From: a virus | DNA: 26,871 nucleotides | Virus record (IMG/VR): IMGVR_UViG_3300035674_000012 | Coordinates: 1-26,871 of that record | Strand: one strand, 5' to 3' | Shown: positions 1 to 6,337 of the stretch, piece after piece | How positions within the stretch are numbered: position 1 is the first letter of the stretch | How the letters are laid out: every line of letters begins with the position of its first letter | Position numbers and translations under genes: made by a program | Notes under the pieces: model-generated | What the model was told of the DNA's origin: nothing | Database searches by the model: none | The model's input: the letters and a program-made list of their open reading frames with translations, nothing else

Positions 1-1
1 G

Positions 2-403
2 GCCACCGCCGCGCGGCGGCCGGCCACCCGGAAGACAGCCCCGCCGTCGAAGCCGGCCAGCGCCGGCCGGCGGGGGCGGCCCGTCGACACCGACGGGCAG
101 CGGCACCGCGACCTGGTCGCCCGCCGGGTACTGACCGGTGCCATCACGAAGGTGCAGGCCGCGGAGAACGAGGGCAAGTCGGTCCGCTCGATCGAGAAGT
201 GGATCGAGTCGTTCGAGATGCGCGGCGGCACAGCCACCATCGGGCCCGCCGACCCCGAGGTGCAGCCCGTCGACGACGGCGCGCAGGACCCCCTGACCGC
301 CGAGCTCGCAGGCCTGGTCGCCGACCCCGGCATGACCCGCCCCGCCCCCGTCCGCCCCGCAGCCCCGGCCGGGGCCGCCCCCGAAGCCGAGGTGACCCGG
401 TGA
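2..403 (+). CDS. C-terminal part of a helix-turn-helix-like protein (5' end outside window)
   Basis: The frame is open from the left edge to a TGA at 401-403, and no ATG or GTG occurs before a GTG at 152, so the true start lies outside. The visible 133 residues begin with a basic Ala/Pro/Arg linker, then a charged helical segment (GRPVDTDGQRHRDL, then KVQAAENEGKSVRSIEKW) that could form a helix-turn-helix, then an Ala/Pro-rich acidic tail. I do not recognise the family. The stop overlaps the GTG of the translocase gene (GTGA), so the two are translationally coupled and probably co-function, for example as a DNA-binding partner or regulator of transfer. That role is inferred from position only. 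Confidence 0.6.
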   Translation, partial: ATAARRPATRKTAPPSKPASAGRRGRPVDTDGQRHRDLVARRVLTGAITKVQAAENEGKSVRSIEKWIESFEMRGGTATIGPADPEVQPVDDGAQDPLTAELAGLVADPGMTRPAPVRPAAPAGAAPEAEVTR

Positions 404-2745
404 CCAGCCGAAAGACCGACATCACGACCCGCCGCGACCCCGAGTCGAAGACGACCGAGGCCCGGATGCGGCCGTTCACGTCGGTGCTGCTCGCCGGCCT
501 GCTGATCGTCCCGCTGGTGATCCTCGCGCTGCGCCTCTACCAGGTGCCGTTCCCGCACGAGCGGTGGTTCATGACGTGGCTGTCCCTCGTGCTGTTCGGC
601 GTGTTCGGCCCGCTGATCGCGCTCGCCGTCGGGTACAAGGTCGCCGAGCGGCGCCTGCCGTTCGTGGTGTGGCACGTCGCCGCGACCGTGCACCTGTTCG
701 CCGTCGCGATCAGCCTCGGCATGCAGGTCGGGTGGGACCGGCCCGACACCGACCCGTGGTACCTGCGGCTCCGTGACGACGCCGCGGCCCCGGGTAGCCG
801 GGTGTTCATCGCGTACATGATCGGCGCGGCGGCGGTGTGCGGGTCGTGGCTGCTGTACCGGATCAACGCGTTCCGGTCCGCGACGAACTCCGGCGGCGAC
901 GGGTCCGGCGACTCGTGGTCGGAGCTGCTGAAGATGCCGCAGGGCGCGTCGGTGCGGCGCGGGTCGATCGTCGTCGACGACGTCGCCACGCAGGCCGAGA
1001 TCGACCACCCCGGCGTGCCGATCGCCGACCTCCGCGCGAAGCTGCCCGCGCTGGAAGAGGCGGCCGGCGCGATCCGCGGCCGTTCGTCGATCGTCGGAGG
1101 TGAGCGCGGCGGCACCTCGACCGTGCGGATGGTCCACACCGACCCGCACAAGGAGTGGAAGCCGTGGCCCGGCCTGTCCTTCCCCGGGGGGTCGTATTCG
1201 TGGCCGATCCGGACGTCGTACTACAGCGACGGGCAGGTGCAGTGGTACTCGTTCTGCCGTACCCCGAAGGGTTTCCGAAGCGAGCTCTGCCCGGGGTTCC
1301 GTTCGCCGAACGACGTGTTCAAAGGTTCGCAGGGGATGACCGGCGCAGGTAAGTCCGGCGAGGCGGCGATCGAGACGGCCGAGGTGCTGTCGCGAAGGAA
1401 TGTCGTCGTCGCGTACCTCGACCTTGCGAAGCTGCTGCAGAACGCTGGCTGGTGCATGGACTTCCTGACGCTCGCCGTCGGTAACTCGGGGCAGTCGCGG
1501 CTGTTCTGGCGGGGGATGCGGATGCTCGGCGAATACCGTTCGCGGGTCCTCGGCGAACACCGCAACTTCAACGACGAAGCCGCCGAAGCGACGGGGCTGC
1601 CGTGGGTGCACATCTTCGCCGACGAGTTCGACGTCGTGAAGAACTCCGCCGACGTGAAGTGGCTCGCGACGAAGGGCCGGTCGCTCGGGTTCCGACTTTC
1701 GTTCGCGCTGCCCCGCGCCACCGCCGCCGGCATGGACTCCGACGTTCGCGGCGCGGTCGGCATGTGGGCGCAGTTCGGCATCAGCCAGGACTACGACAAG
1801 GGCTTCGTGCTGTCGGCGGAGACGATGGCGGCTGGCGCGAACCCTGAGGCGTTCGGCGCTCGCCTGCCCGGCGTGCACTACCTCGACCAGGCGCCCGGGA
1901 TCCCCGAGCAGCGGTACCCGGTCGACTGCCGCTCGTACGAGACCCACGACGACTACGGGGACCTGCGCCGGGCGGTCGAGGCGGCCCGCGCCACGTTCAC
2001 CCCGGCCACGTTCACCCCCGGCGAGGTCGAGGTGCTGACCAAGGCGGGCGTGTGGCAGGCGTGCCGTCCGTCCGTCGTGCGCGCCGGCCGCCTCGGCATG
2101 GTCGACGACGACGCCCCGGCGGCTGCGGCCCTGCCGGTGCAGCCGCCGGCTCAGGCCGGCGGCGACGGGTTCGACCTCGGCCTGCCCGACGACGAACAGG
2201 CCGCCCTCGCCCGCGCCCGCGGGGCCGAGGCCCGCAACACCGGCGCCCGCCCGGGCGCCGCCAGCCCGAAGGGAACCAGCATGCCCCCTGTCGACTTCGA
2301 CACCGACACCAACGGCCACCACGACACCGGCGACGACGACCTCGACGCCCTCCTCGACGAGTCCCGCCAGCTCGCCGACCTGTCCGAGTTCCGCGACGAG
2401 AACGGGCGGCTGCCCGAGCACGACGACCCGCTGCCGGACTACTCCGACGGCGACATTGACGATTTGCCGACGGGCAAGCCCGAGCCCCGCGACCGCGCCC
2501 ACGCGATCGCCGAGTTCGACGCCGCGCTGATCCGGATGGCGCAGCGCGGCGTGACCCGGTTCCGCAACGCCGATCTGATCGCGGAGATGACGGTCGAGGC
2601 TGACGAGTCGATGATCTCGAAGCGGTTCACGGCGCTGTGCGACGACGAGGCGCTGACGCCGCCGGGGATCGTGATCGAGCGGGAGGGCCGCGGGCAGTTC
2701 CTGCTGACGCGAGTCTCGCCCGACGCGGGCGTGCACGGGGCGTGA
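400..2745 (+). CDS. FtsK/SpoIIIE/TraB-type membrane-anchored DNA translocase
   Basis: This 781-residue protein is a hexameric-type motor ATPase that moves double-stranded DNA through a membrane. Four membrane segments lie at about residues 27-47, 55-77, 84-104 and 130-148. The motor domain carries Walker A (GMTGAGKS, 312-319) and Walker B (hydrophobic run ending D408-E409). After about residue 560 comes an Ala/Gly/Asp-rich linker, and the last 80 residues look like a winged-helix domain, as in the FtsK gamma or TraB C-terminus that reads DNA repeats. The GTG at 400 is chosen because it makes a GTGA overlap with the upstream gene and sits behind GAGGTGA (389-395); a longer open frame to 199 only shadows that gene. 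In actinomycetes, a stand-alone FtsK-like protein of this size with an N-terminal membrane part is the hallmark of conjugative plasmids and AICEs. A role in phage DNA segregation is the alternative. Confidence 0.88.
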   Translation: MTSRKTDITTRRDPESKTTEARMRPFTSVLLAGLLIVPLVILALRLYQVPFPHERWFMTWLSLVLFGVFGPLIALAVGYKVAERRLPFVVWHVAATVHLFAVAISLGMQVGWDRPDTDPWYLRLRDDAAAPGSRVFIAYMIGAAAVCGSWLLYRINAFRSATNSGGDGSGDSWSELLKMPQGASVRRGSIVVDDVATQAEIDHPGVPIADLRAKLPALEEAAGAIRGRSSIVGGERGGTSTVRMVHTDPHKEWKPWPGLSFPGGSYSWPIRTSYYSDGQVQWYSFCRTPKGFRSELCPGFRSPNDVFKGSQGMTGAGKSGEAAIETAEVLSRRNVVVAYLDLAKLLQNAGWCMDFLTLAVGNSGQSRLFWRGMRMLGEYRSRVLGEHRNFNDEAAEATGLPWVHIFADEFDVVKNSADVKWLATKGRSLGFRLSFALPRATAAGMDSDVRGAVGMWAQFGISQDYDKGFVLSAETMAAGANPEAFGARLPGVHYLDQAPGIPEQRYPVDCRSYETHDDYGDLRRAVEAARATFTPATFTPGEVEVLTKAGVWQACRPSVVRAGRLGMVDDDAPAAAALPVQPPAQAGGDGFDLGLPDDEQAALARARGAEARNTGARPGAASPKGTSMPPVDFDTDTNGHHDTGDDDLDALLDESRQLADLSEFRDENGRLPEHDDPLPDYSDGDIDDLPTGKPEPRDRAHAIAEFDAALIRMAQRGVTRFRNADLIAEMTVEADESMISKRFTALCDDEALTPPGIVIEREGRGQFLLTRVSPDAGVHGA

Positions 2746-2758
2746 CGGCCCGGCGTCT

Positions 2759-2937
2759 CCGGAAAGTCGACGCGGGCCGCGCCGAGACTCCGACGGCCGC
2801 GTTACTACAGGTCAGGGGCGATCTTTCCGCCGGAAAGTCGCCTGCAAGTCCCGAAGAAAGATCCGGAAAGTCCGGCTGCAAGAACCTGCGGGGGCCCGGC
2901 AAGCCGCCGCAACTCCACGGCAAGAACCCGGAAAGAT
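2759..2937 (+). repeat. CCGGAAAG iteron-like repeats, possible clt/translocase recognition region
   Basis: The 219-base gap after the translocase gene holds four direct copies of CCGGAAAG, starting at 2759, 2830, 2863 and 2928. The first three extend to CCGGAAAGTC. Spacings are 71, 33 and 65 bases. Copy two is half of an inverted repeat CTTTCC-GCC-GGAAAG (2823-2837). CTGCAAG also occurs twice (2842-2848, 2876-2882). TraB proteins are known to bind short repeats in a clt locus close to traB, so this is a candidate site; an iteron-type replication origin or operator is possible too. Confidence 0.5.
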
Positions 2938-2964
2938 GACCGACGGTAGCGAAAGAAGGAATCC

Positions 2965-3339
2965 ATGCCCACGCTCCCCCCGTCTACAGACAAGGTCCGC
3001 AACGGCGAGTCGATGAACGCCATGGTCCGGGCCACCTCCGCGGCGATCATGGCCGGCCACGACTTCCTCAACAACATGGCGGCCCGGCTGCACCAGGGCA
3101 TCGTGAACAAACTGGTGTCGGAAGGCCTCGACGGGTCCGGCCGGTTCGGTATCGGCTCGGACGCGAAGCGGGCCGCGGACTCCGTCGCCGGGCCGCTGCA
3201 GCGCGCCGCGGACAACCTGAAGGCGGCCGCCGCGCTGATCAACAAGGCGGGCCACAACTTCGACTCGAACGTCGTGCAGCCCGTGACGCGGGCGCGGTAC
3301 GAACGTGAGCACTCCAAGTCCGGCGAGCTCGACTTCTAG
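2965..3339 (+). CDS. Hypothetical helical protein, 124 aa
   Basis: The ATG at 2965 follows a good Shine-Dalgarno (GAAAGAAGGA, 2951-2960). The protein is mostly helical and soluble, with Ala-rich amphipathic stretches in the middle (SDAKRAADSVAGPLQRAADN, residues about 63-82) and no membrane segment or signal peptide. I do not recognise the family. It is the first gene after the CCGGAAAG repeats and directly precedes small membrane-protein genes in the same direction. Small genes behind traB in actinomycete plasmids often encode spread (Spd) proteins, but nothing in this sequence proves such a role. Confidence 0.7.
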   Translation: MPTLPPSTDKVRNGESMNAMVRATSAAIMAGHDFLNNMAARLHQGIVNKLVSEGLDGSGRFGIGSDAKRAADSVAGPLQRAADNLKAAAALINKAGHNFDSNVVQPVTRARYEREHSKSGELDF

Positions 3340-3361
3340 GCACCCTCGGGAAGGGATGACC

Positions 3362-3748
3362 ATGCTCACCAGCAGTGCCCGCCGAGCTCGGCGGGCCCGG
3401 GACTTTCAGATCATGCGCGACTCTGCCCTGCGGGAGTACGGGCGGCGCAACCGCGGGCTGATCCTGTTCGGGCCGTTCTTCGGCCGGGTCGGGGCGGTGC
3501 TGCTCGTCGCGGTCGGCTGCTGGTGGGCGTGGGTCGAGGTCGACCGGCAGGTGCTCGCGTCGGTGGTCGGTGGTGTCGGCGCGGTTCTCGCGCTGGTGTA
3601 CGGGCTGCAGGTCGCGGCGGGTGGCGGGCTGCAGGACCGGATGGTGCGGCGGGTGAGCGGCGCGGGGGGTCCGCGGCACGTGGTCGGCGCGGCCGGTGTG
3701 TGCCTGCTGGCCGCGGCGGTCCTGATGGTGTGGGGTGCGCCGTGGTGA
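3362..3748 (+). CDS. Small membrane protein, three transmembrane segments
   Basis: A protein of 128 residues with a basic cytoplasmic N-terminus (about 32 residues, Arg-rich) and three hydrophobic segments at roughly residues 33-58, 63-86 and 106-127. Of two nearby ATGs (3356 and 3362), the second is chosen because GGGAAGGG (3347-3355) would touch the first but sits 6 bases from the second. The same pattern of an SD followed by GATGACCATG recurs before the gene at 8912. The gene shares GTGA with the next one, so it lies in one operon with the pyrophosphohydrolase. The family is unknown; small multi-pass proteins beside TraB are typical of plasmid spread modules, which is only a positional hint. 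Confidence 0.72.
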   Translation: MLTSSARRARRARDFQIMRDSALREYGRRNRGLILFGPFFGRVGAVLLVAVGCWWAWVEVDRQVLASVVGGVGAVLALVYGLQVAAGGGLQDRMVRRVSGAGGPRHVVGAAGVCLLAAAVLMVWGAPW

Positions 3749-4380
3749 CGTTCGCGGGGTTGCTGCGGCTGCACCGGTCGGCGTCGGTCGGGGTGCCGTT
3801 CCTGGTGTGGCTGGCGCCCGACGGGTCGGTGTGGGCGGCGCCGTACGGTACGGCCCCGCCGGTCGGTGGGGTGTTGTCGGCGGAGTGGGTGTGCCTCGAC
3901 GATGAAGCGCCCGTGCGTGAGCGGCCCCCCGCGGGGCCGGACGTGCACGCGTTCGTGCCCGGGGCGGTGGCGAAGGATGCGTGCCAGGGCCCGGATCCGT
4001 GGCGGTTCGGGGACCGCTGCTACCTGCCTGAGGCGCACCCGGTCCACCGGCCGCAGTCGATCGACGCCGCGCACCTCGCCCGGCAGCGCGCGTTCTCCGA
4101 GCGCACGTTCGGGCCGGGTCTGCGTACCGAGGGCATCATCGACCACATCAGGAAAGAGCTGAGGGAGATCTCCGCCGACCCCACGGACGTCGAGGAATGG
4201 GTCGACGTCGTGATCCTCGCCTTCGACGGGGCGTGGCGCGCCGGGCATGAGCCGCAGGCCATCATCGACGCGATCGCCGCGAAGCAAGCCCGCAACGAGG
4301 CGCGGACGTGGCCCGACTGGCGAACCGCCGACCCCGGCCGCGCGATCGAGCACGTCCGCGACGCGGGCGGTGCGCGGTGA
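3745..4380 (+). CDS. DUF550/MazG-like dATP/dGTP pyrophosphohydrolase
   Basis: This 211-residue protein probably hydrolyses dNTPs to dNMP plus pyrophosphate. Its C-terminal half (about residues 105-208) matches the DUF550 family (Pfam 'dATP/dGTP pyrophosphohydrolase, N-terminal'), an all-alpha MazG-type fold. E138 and E141 in KELREI, and E151 and D154 in EEWVDVV, are the expected metal ligands. They are followed by the family signatures DGAWRAGH and AKQARNEARTWPDW. The first 100 residues are a separate, unrecognised region with aromatic, proline-rich sequence. GTG 3745 gives a GTGA overlap with the previous stop. Such enzymes occur in phages, where they trim nucleotide pools; the cyanophage S-2L MazZ relative serves 2-aminoadenine DNA synthesis. 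No PurZ or DatZ partner is seen here, so base modification is not implied. Confidence 0.85.
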   Translation: MTFAGLLRLHRSASVGVPFLVWLAPDGSVWAAPYGTAPPVGGVLSAEWVCLDDEAPVRERPPAGPDVHAFVPGAVAKDACQGPDPWRFGDRCYLPEAHPVHRPQSIDAAHLARQRAFSERTFGPGLRTEGIIDHIRKELREISADPTDVEEWVDVVILAFDGAWRAGHEPQAIIDAIAAKQARNEARTWPDWRTADPGRAIEHVRDAGGAR

Positions 4381-4628
4381 GGCGGGGCCGGCGCCGGACG
4401 TCCATCACCACGGCCCGCGGCACAGAGCACGTCGTCGCCCGCAGCGTGGTGCGGTACCTCGGTGTCGGGGTCGCCGTGCAGGCGGTCGGGCACCTCGCCC
4501 TGACCGGCTGCGTGTGGGCGTGGCTGCCCGAGGGGGTCCCGGGTGCCCGGGAGTTCTTGGTCGTGTCCGCGGTGTTCGGGTTCGTGGGTCTCGCCGCGGC
4601 CGGCCTCGCGGTGGGGTGGTCGCTGTGA
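4377..4628 (+). CDS. Small membrane protein, two transmembrane segments
   Basis: An 83-residue protein with an Arg-rich start and two hydrophobic stretches: about residues 25-43 (VRYLGVGVAVQAVGHLAL) and 62-82. The start is the GTG at 4377, overlapping the stop of the pyrophosphohydrolase gene by GTGA. A longer frame back to 4308 merely shadows that gene. It is followed 13 bases later by the GIY-YIG gene. The function is unknown. The strong coupling suggests that its level is tied to its neighbours. Confidence 0.65.
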   Translation: MRRGRRRTSITTARGTEHVVARSVVRYLGVGVAVQAVGHLALTGCVWAWLPEGVPGAREFLVVSAVFGFVGLAAAGLAVGWSL

Positions 4629-4641
4629 CGAGGCGGCGCTG

Positions 4642-5058
4642 ATGGACGTCATCGCCTGCGCCCTGTTCGTGGCCGGCGCGCTGCTGCTGATCGCAGCTCT
4701 CCGCGGCCGCCGCCGACGCCCCACCGCGCGCCCCGCCCCCGCCAAGCCGGCCCCGCGGCGGCGCCGCCGCCCGAACCGGCACCAGACCCACTACGGCTAC
4801 CACTACCTCCACGCCACCCCCGGCCGCGGCCGCCGATACATCGGCATCGGGGTCCGCCCCGAGGACCGGCACCGCGACCACGAACGGAAGTGGTGGTTCC
4901 CGTCCTGCACCGGCGTGCAGTACGTCGTCGCCGAGTTCCCCGACTGGTGGACGGCCCGGGCGTGGGAACGCGAAGAGGTCATCTTCGCCGCGCAGCGCGG
5001 CGAGCCGATCGTGAACATCGAACACAACCCGCACGCCCGCCGACGGGCCCGGGTATGA
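4642..5058 (+). CDS. Membrane-anchored GIY-YIG nuclease-like protein
   Basis: A protein of 138 residues. Residues 2-21 form one transmembrane anchor, followed by a very basic Arg/Pro linker (22-47). From residue 50 comes a GIY-YIG-like domain: GYHY (52-55), YIG (66-68) on the second strand, then basic RHRDHER (76-82) with candidate catalytic Arg and His, E109 or E111 in the helix AWEREEVIF, and a final VNIEHN (124-129) with the Asn typical of the family. This is an endonuclease fold cutting DNA with one metal ion. The start is ATG 4642 behind GACGAGGCGG. A nuclease held at the membrane close to a DNA translocase might process transferred DNA or exclude foreign DNA; this is inference. Residue assignments are by eye. 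Confidence 0.7.
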   Translation: MDVIACALFVAGALLLIAALRGRRRRPTARPAPAKPAPRRRRRPNRHQTHYGYHYLHATPGRGRRYIGIGVRPEDRHRDHERKWWFPSCTGVQYVVAEFPDWWTARAWEREEVIFAAQRGEPIVNIEHNPHARRRARV

Positions 5059-5141
5059 AGCGGCGGGCCGGACCGCACCGCCCGACCCGCCGCCGCCTCA
5101 TCCGAGTAGCGCGCTACTCCCGACCGGAAGGCTCCCCATGA
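5055..5141 (+). CDS. Candidate 28-residue basic peptide
   Basis: A short open frame that begins with ATGA overlapping the stop of the GIY-YIG gene and ends with a TGA inside the ATGA start of the next gene, so it fits perfectly between two coupled genes. The product is highly basic (10 Arg and one Lys in 28 residues). There is no obvious Shine-Dalgarno, and a palindrome lies within the frame (5104-5119). It could be a real translational relay or just the leader of the next gene. Confidence 0.3.
   Translation: MKRRAGPHRPTRRRLIRVARYSRPEGSP
5104..5119. promoter_or_regulatory. Perfect 16-bp palindrome, candidate operator
   Basis: GAGTAGCGCGCTACTC is a perfect uninterrupted palindrome 19 bases before the ATG at 5138 and just ahead of its Shine-Dalgarno (GGAAGG, 5125-5130). 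Its AT-containing arms stand out in this GC-rich DNA. It could bind a dimeric repressor or form an RNA hairpin that affects translation of the next gene. No convincing promoter hexamers flank it. Confidence 0.45.
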
Positions 5142-5584
5142 CACCGAACCCGCCCCCCGACCCGGCGACCCGGTCGTTCCGCGACCGCGTCTCCGGACTC
5201 CTGAACAACATCGGCCCCGCGCCGGCCGGCGCCGCCGCCCCGCCGCCGGTCCCGGTCGACGACCCGACGGTCGAGATCCCCACCGTCCCGCCGGTCGTCC
5301 CCGTCGTGCCCGGCCCGCCGGCCCGGCCGTCCCTGCGCCCCGACCCGCGGCACCGCTCCCGACGCGGCCCGTGGGACAGCAGCCCGGTCGGCGGCGACGC
5401 CCCGCACATCATCCTGCCGGGCCACGGCCGGATCCCCCTCACGGTCGACGCGAGCCCGGCGGCGGTCGCTGACGCGGTCGACCGGGTCCGGGCGGAGGGC
5501 CGGCCGCTGCACGTCGCGGCGCCGCCCGCGGTGTGGTTCGACCTTTTCGGGTGGCGGGTCTACCGCCCGCGGCGGCTGCGGTGA
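5138..5584 (+). CDS. Proline-rich hypothetical protein, 148 aa
   Basis: Start ATG 5138 behind GACCGGAAGG, a leader shared with the genes at 9514 and 9719. The N-terminal third is short and charged. Residues about 25-65 are an Ala/Pro/Val-rich, probably extended linker. The C-terminal part (about 85-148) looks like a small folded domain with alternating beta and alpha segments (APHIILPGHGRIPLTV, then a helix, then RPLHVAAPPAVWFDLFGWRV). Third codon positions are almost all G or C across the gene, so it is the true coding strand here rather than the long minus-strand frame that also covers it. The family is unknown. Confidence 0.65.
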   Translation: MTPNPPPDPATRSFRDRVSGLLNNIGPAPAGAAAPPPVPVDDPTVEIPTVPPVVPVVPGPPARPSLRPDPRHRSRRGPWDSSPVGGDAPHIILPGHGRIPLTVDASPAAVADAVDRVRAEGRPLHVAAPPAVWFDLFGWRVYRPRRLR

Positions 5585-5995
5585 GCGCCCGCCGGCTCGA
5601 CCTCGAAGACGCCCGCCGGTGGCGGCTGCGGCCTCGGTGCCGCCGCCCACGCCGTCGGCCTTGGTACGCGCGGCTCCCGCGGGGGCGCTGGTGCTGACCT
5701 TCCGCGTCCGGGCTTCTCGGGCGAGGCGGGCGTCGCGTTCGGCGCGGACCTGCTGGCCGAACTCGTACCAGTCGGTGATGGGGGCGCGGCCGACGCCTTG
5801 CCTCGCGGCGACCGGCGTCGGCGCGGGTGTCGGGGGTGCTGTGGTGGTCGTGAACGGTGCCGGGGTGGGGGCGACGATCCCGGCGGCGGTGATGGCGGCG
5901 GCGACCGCGGTCGCGGCGCCGGCCCGGGCTGCCGCTGCCTTGACGGGCGCTGGCCGGCGGTGCCGTGCCTTGAAGTTTCCGTGGCGGGGAGTCAT
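5560..5995 (-). CDS. Secreted or membrane-anchored protein on the opposite strand, apparent 1-base frameshift near 5613
   Basis: It starts at ATG 5995 reading left. The N-terminus is basic (RHGNFKARHRR) followed by an Ala-rich hydrophobic run (about residues 20-50), like a signal peptide or anchor. A Thr/Pro/Ala linker follows, then a charged helical segment (ITDWYEFGQQVRAERDARL, about 83-101). Codon use is convincing from 5995 to about 5620. The uninterrupted frame then runs on to 5114, but there its codon bias collapses and it is antisense to the proline-rich gene. Removing one G from the GGG at 5612-5614 would join a well-biased frame (GVFEVEPAG) ending at 5560, just past the end of the convergent neighbour. 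The stated end follows that reading. The family is unknown. Confidence 0.5.
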
Positions 5996-6008
5996 GCCCC
6001 GCACCCTA
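5996..6008 (-). promoter_or_regulatory. -10 element of a likely leaderless promoter
   Basis: Reading leftward, TAGGGT (6008-6003) is followed by 7 bases (GCGGGGC) and then the ATG at 5995. That places the expected transcription start on the A of the start codon. No Shine-Dalgarno precedes this ATG. The same layout occurs at 7162-7175. A TTGACG on this strand (6038-6033) is too far from the -10 (24 bases) to be its normal partner. Confidence 0.45.
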
Positions 6009-6023
6009 ACCCGAGAGGTGACC

Positions 6024-6218
6024 ATGGAGTTTCGTCAACGTGTGGGTGTCGCCTGGTTCGGCCATCGTTCCCGGGCCGGCACCTGCCAGTGTTGCCAGCG
6101 CGCCGCTCCGGTGTTCGCCGGGTACAACGGTGGACAGCCGATGGGTGTCGATGCCTGCGCGGTGTGCTCGCAGCCGGGCCACAGCGAGTGCACGACCCCT
6201 CCGGGGGTGCCCCGCTGA
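6024..6218 (+). CDS. Small cysteine-rich, probably zinc-binding protein
   Basis: A 64-residue protein with start ATG 6024 behind GAGAGGTG (6013-6020). It is divergent from the minus-strand gene at 5995, so the 28 bases between the two starts carry both upstream signals. It has Cys/His pairs CQCC (about 22-25), CAVC (46-49) and HSEC (53-56), which could coordinate one zinc ion in a ribbon- or treble-clef-like fold. The gene is followed by a TGATG junction that could continue into the globin frame. The family is not recognised; similar tiny zinc proteins are frequent in actinophages. Confidence 0.6.
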   Translation: MEFRQRVGVAWFGHRSRAGTCQCCQRAAPVFAGYNGGQPMGVDACAVCSQPGHSECTTPPGVPR

Positions 6219-6337
6219 TGCGCCTCCCGTGGAGTGGCCCGCCCCGCGCCGGATGGAACGGCGGGACCACCGAGACCCGGCTCCCCGCCCCCGACGCACC
6301 CACCGAACAGTTCCCGAAGATCCGAGAGGACCCACCC

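Noticed and set aside
5114-5559. C-terminal half of the uninterrupted minus-strand frame from 5995
   Set aside because: Third-position G/C bias belongs to the plus-strand gene 5138-5584 here; this stretch looks like read-through after a frameshift.
5581-5697. 38-residue plus-strand frame starting with a GTGA overlap after the proline-rich gene
   Set aside because: It runs antisense to the well-biased minus-strand gene (5995 to about 5560), is almost only Arg/Pro/Trp in its second half and has no Shine-Dalgarno; it is probably a shadow.
6033-6038. TTGACG on the minus strand as -35 box for the 5995 gene
   Set aside because: It lies 24 bases from the -10 element, too far for a normal promoter.
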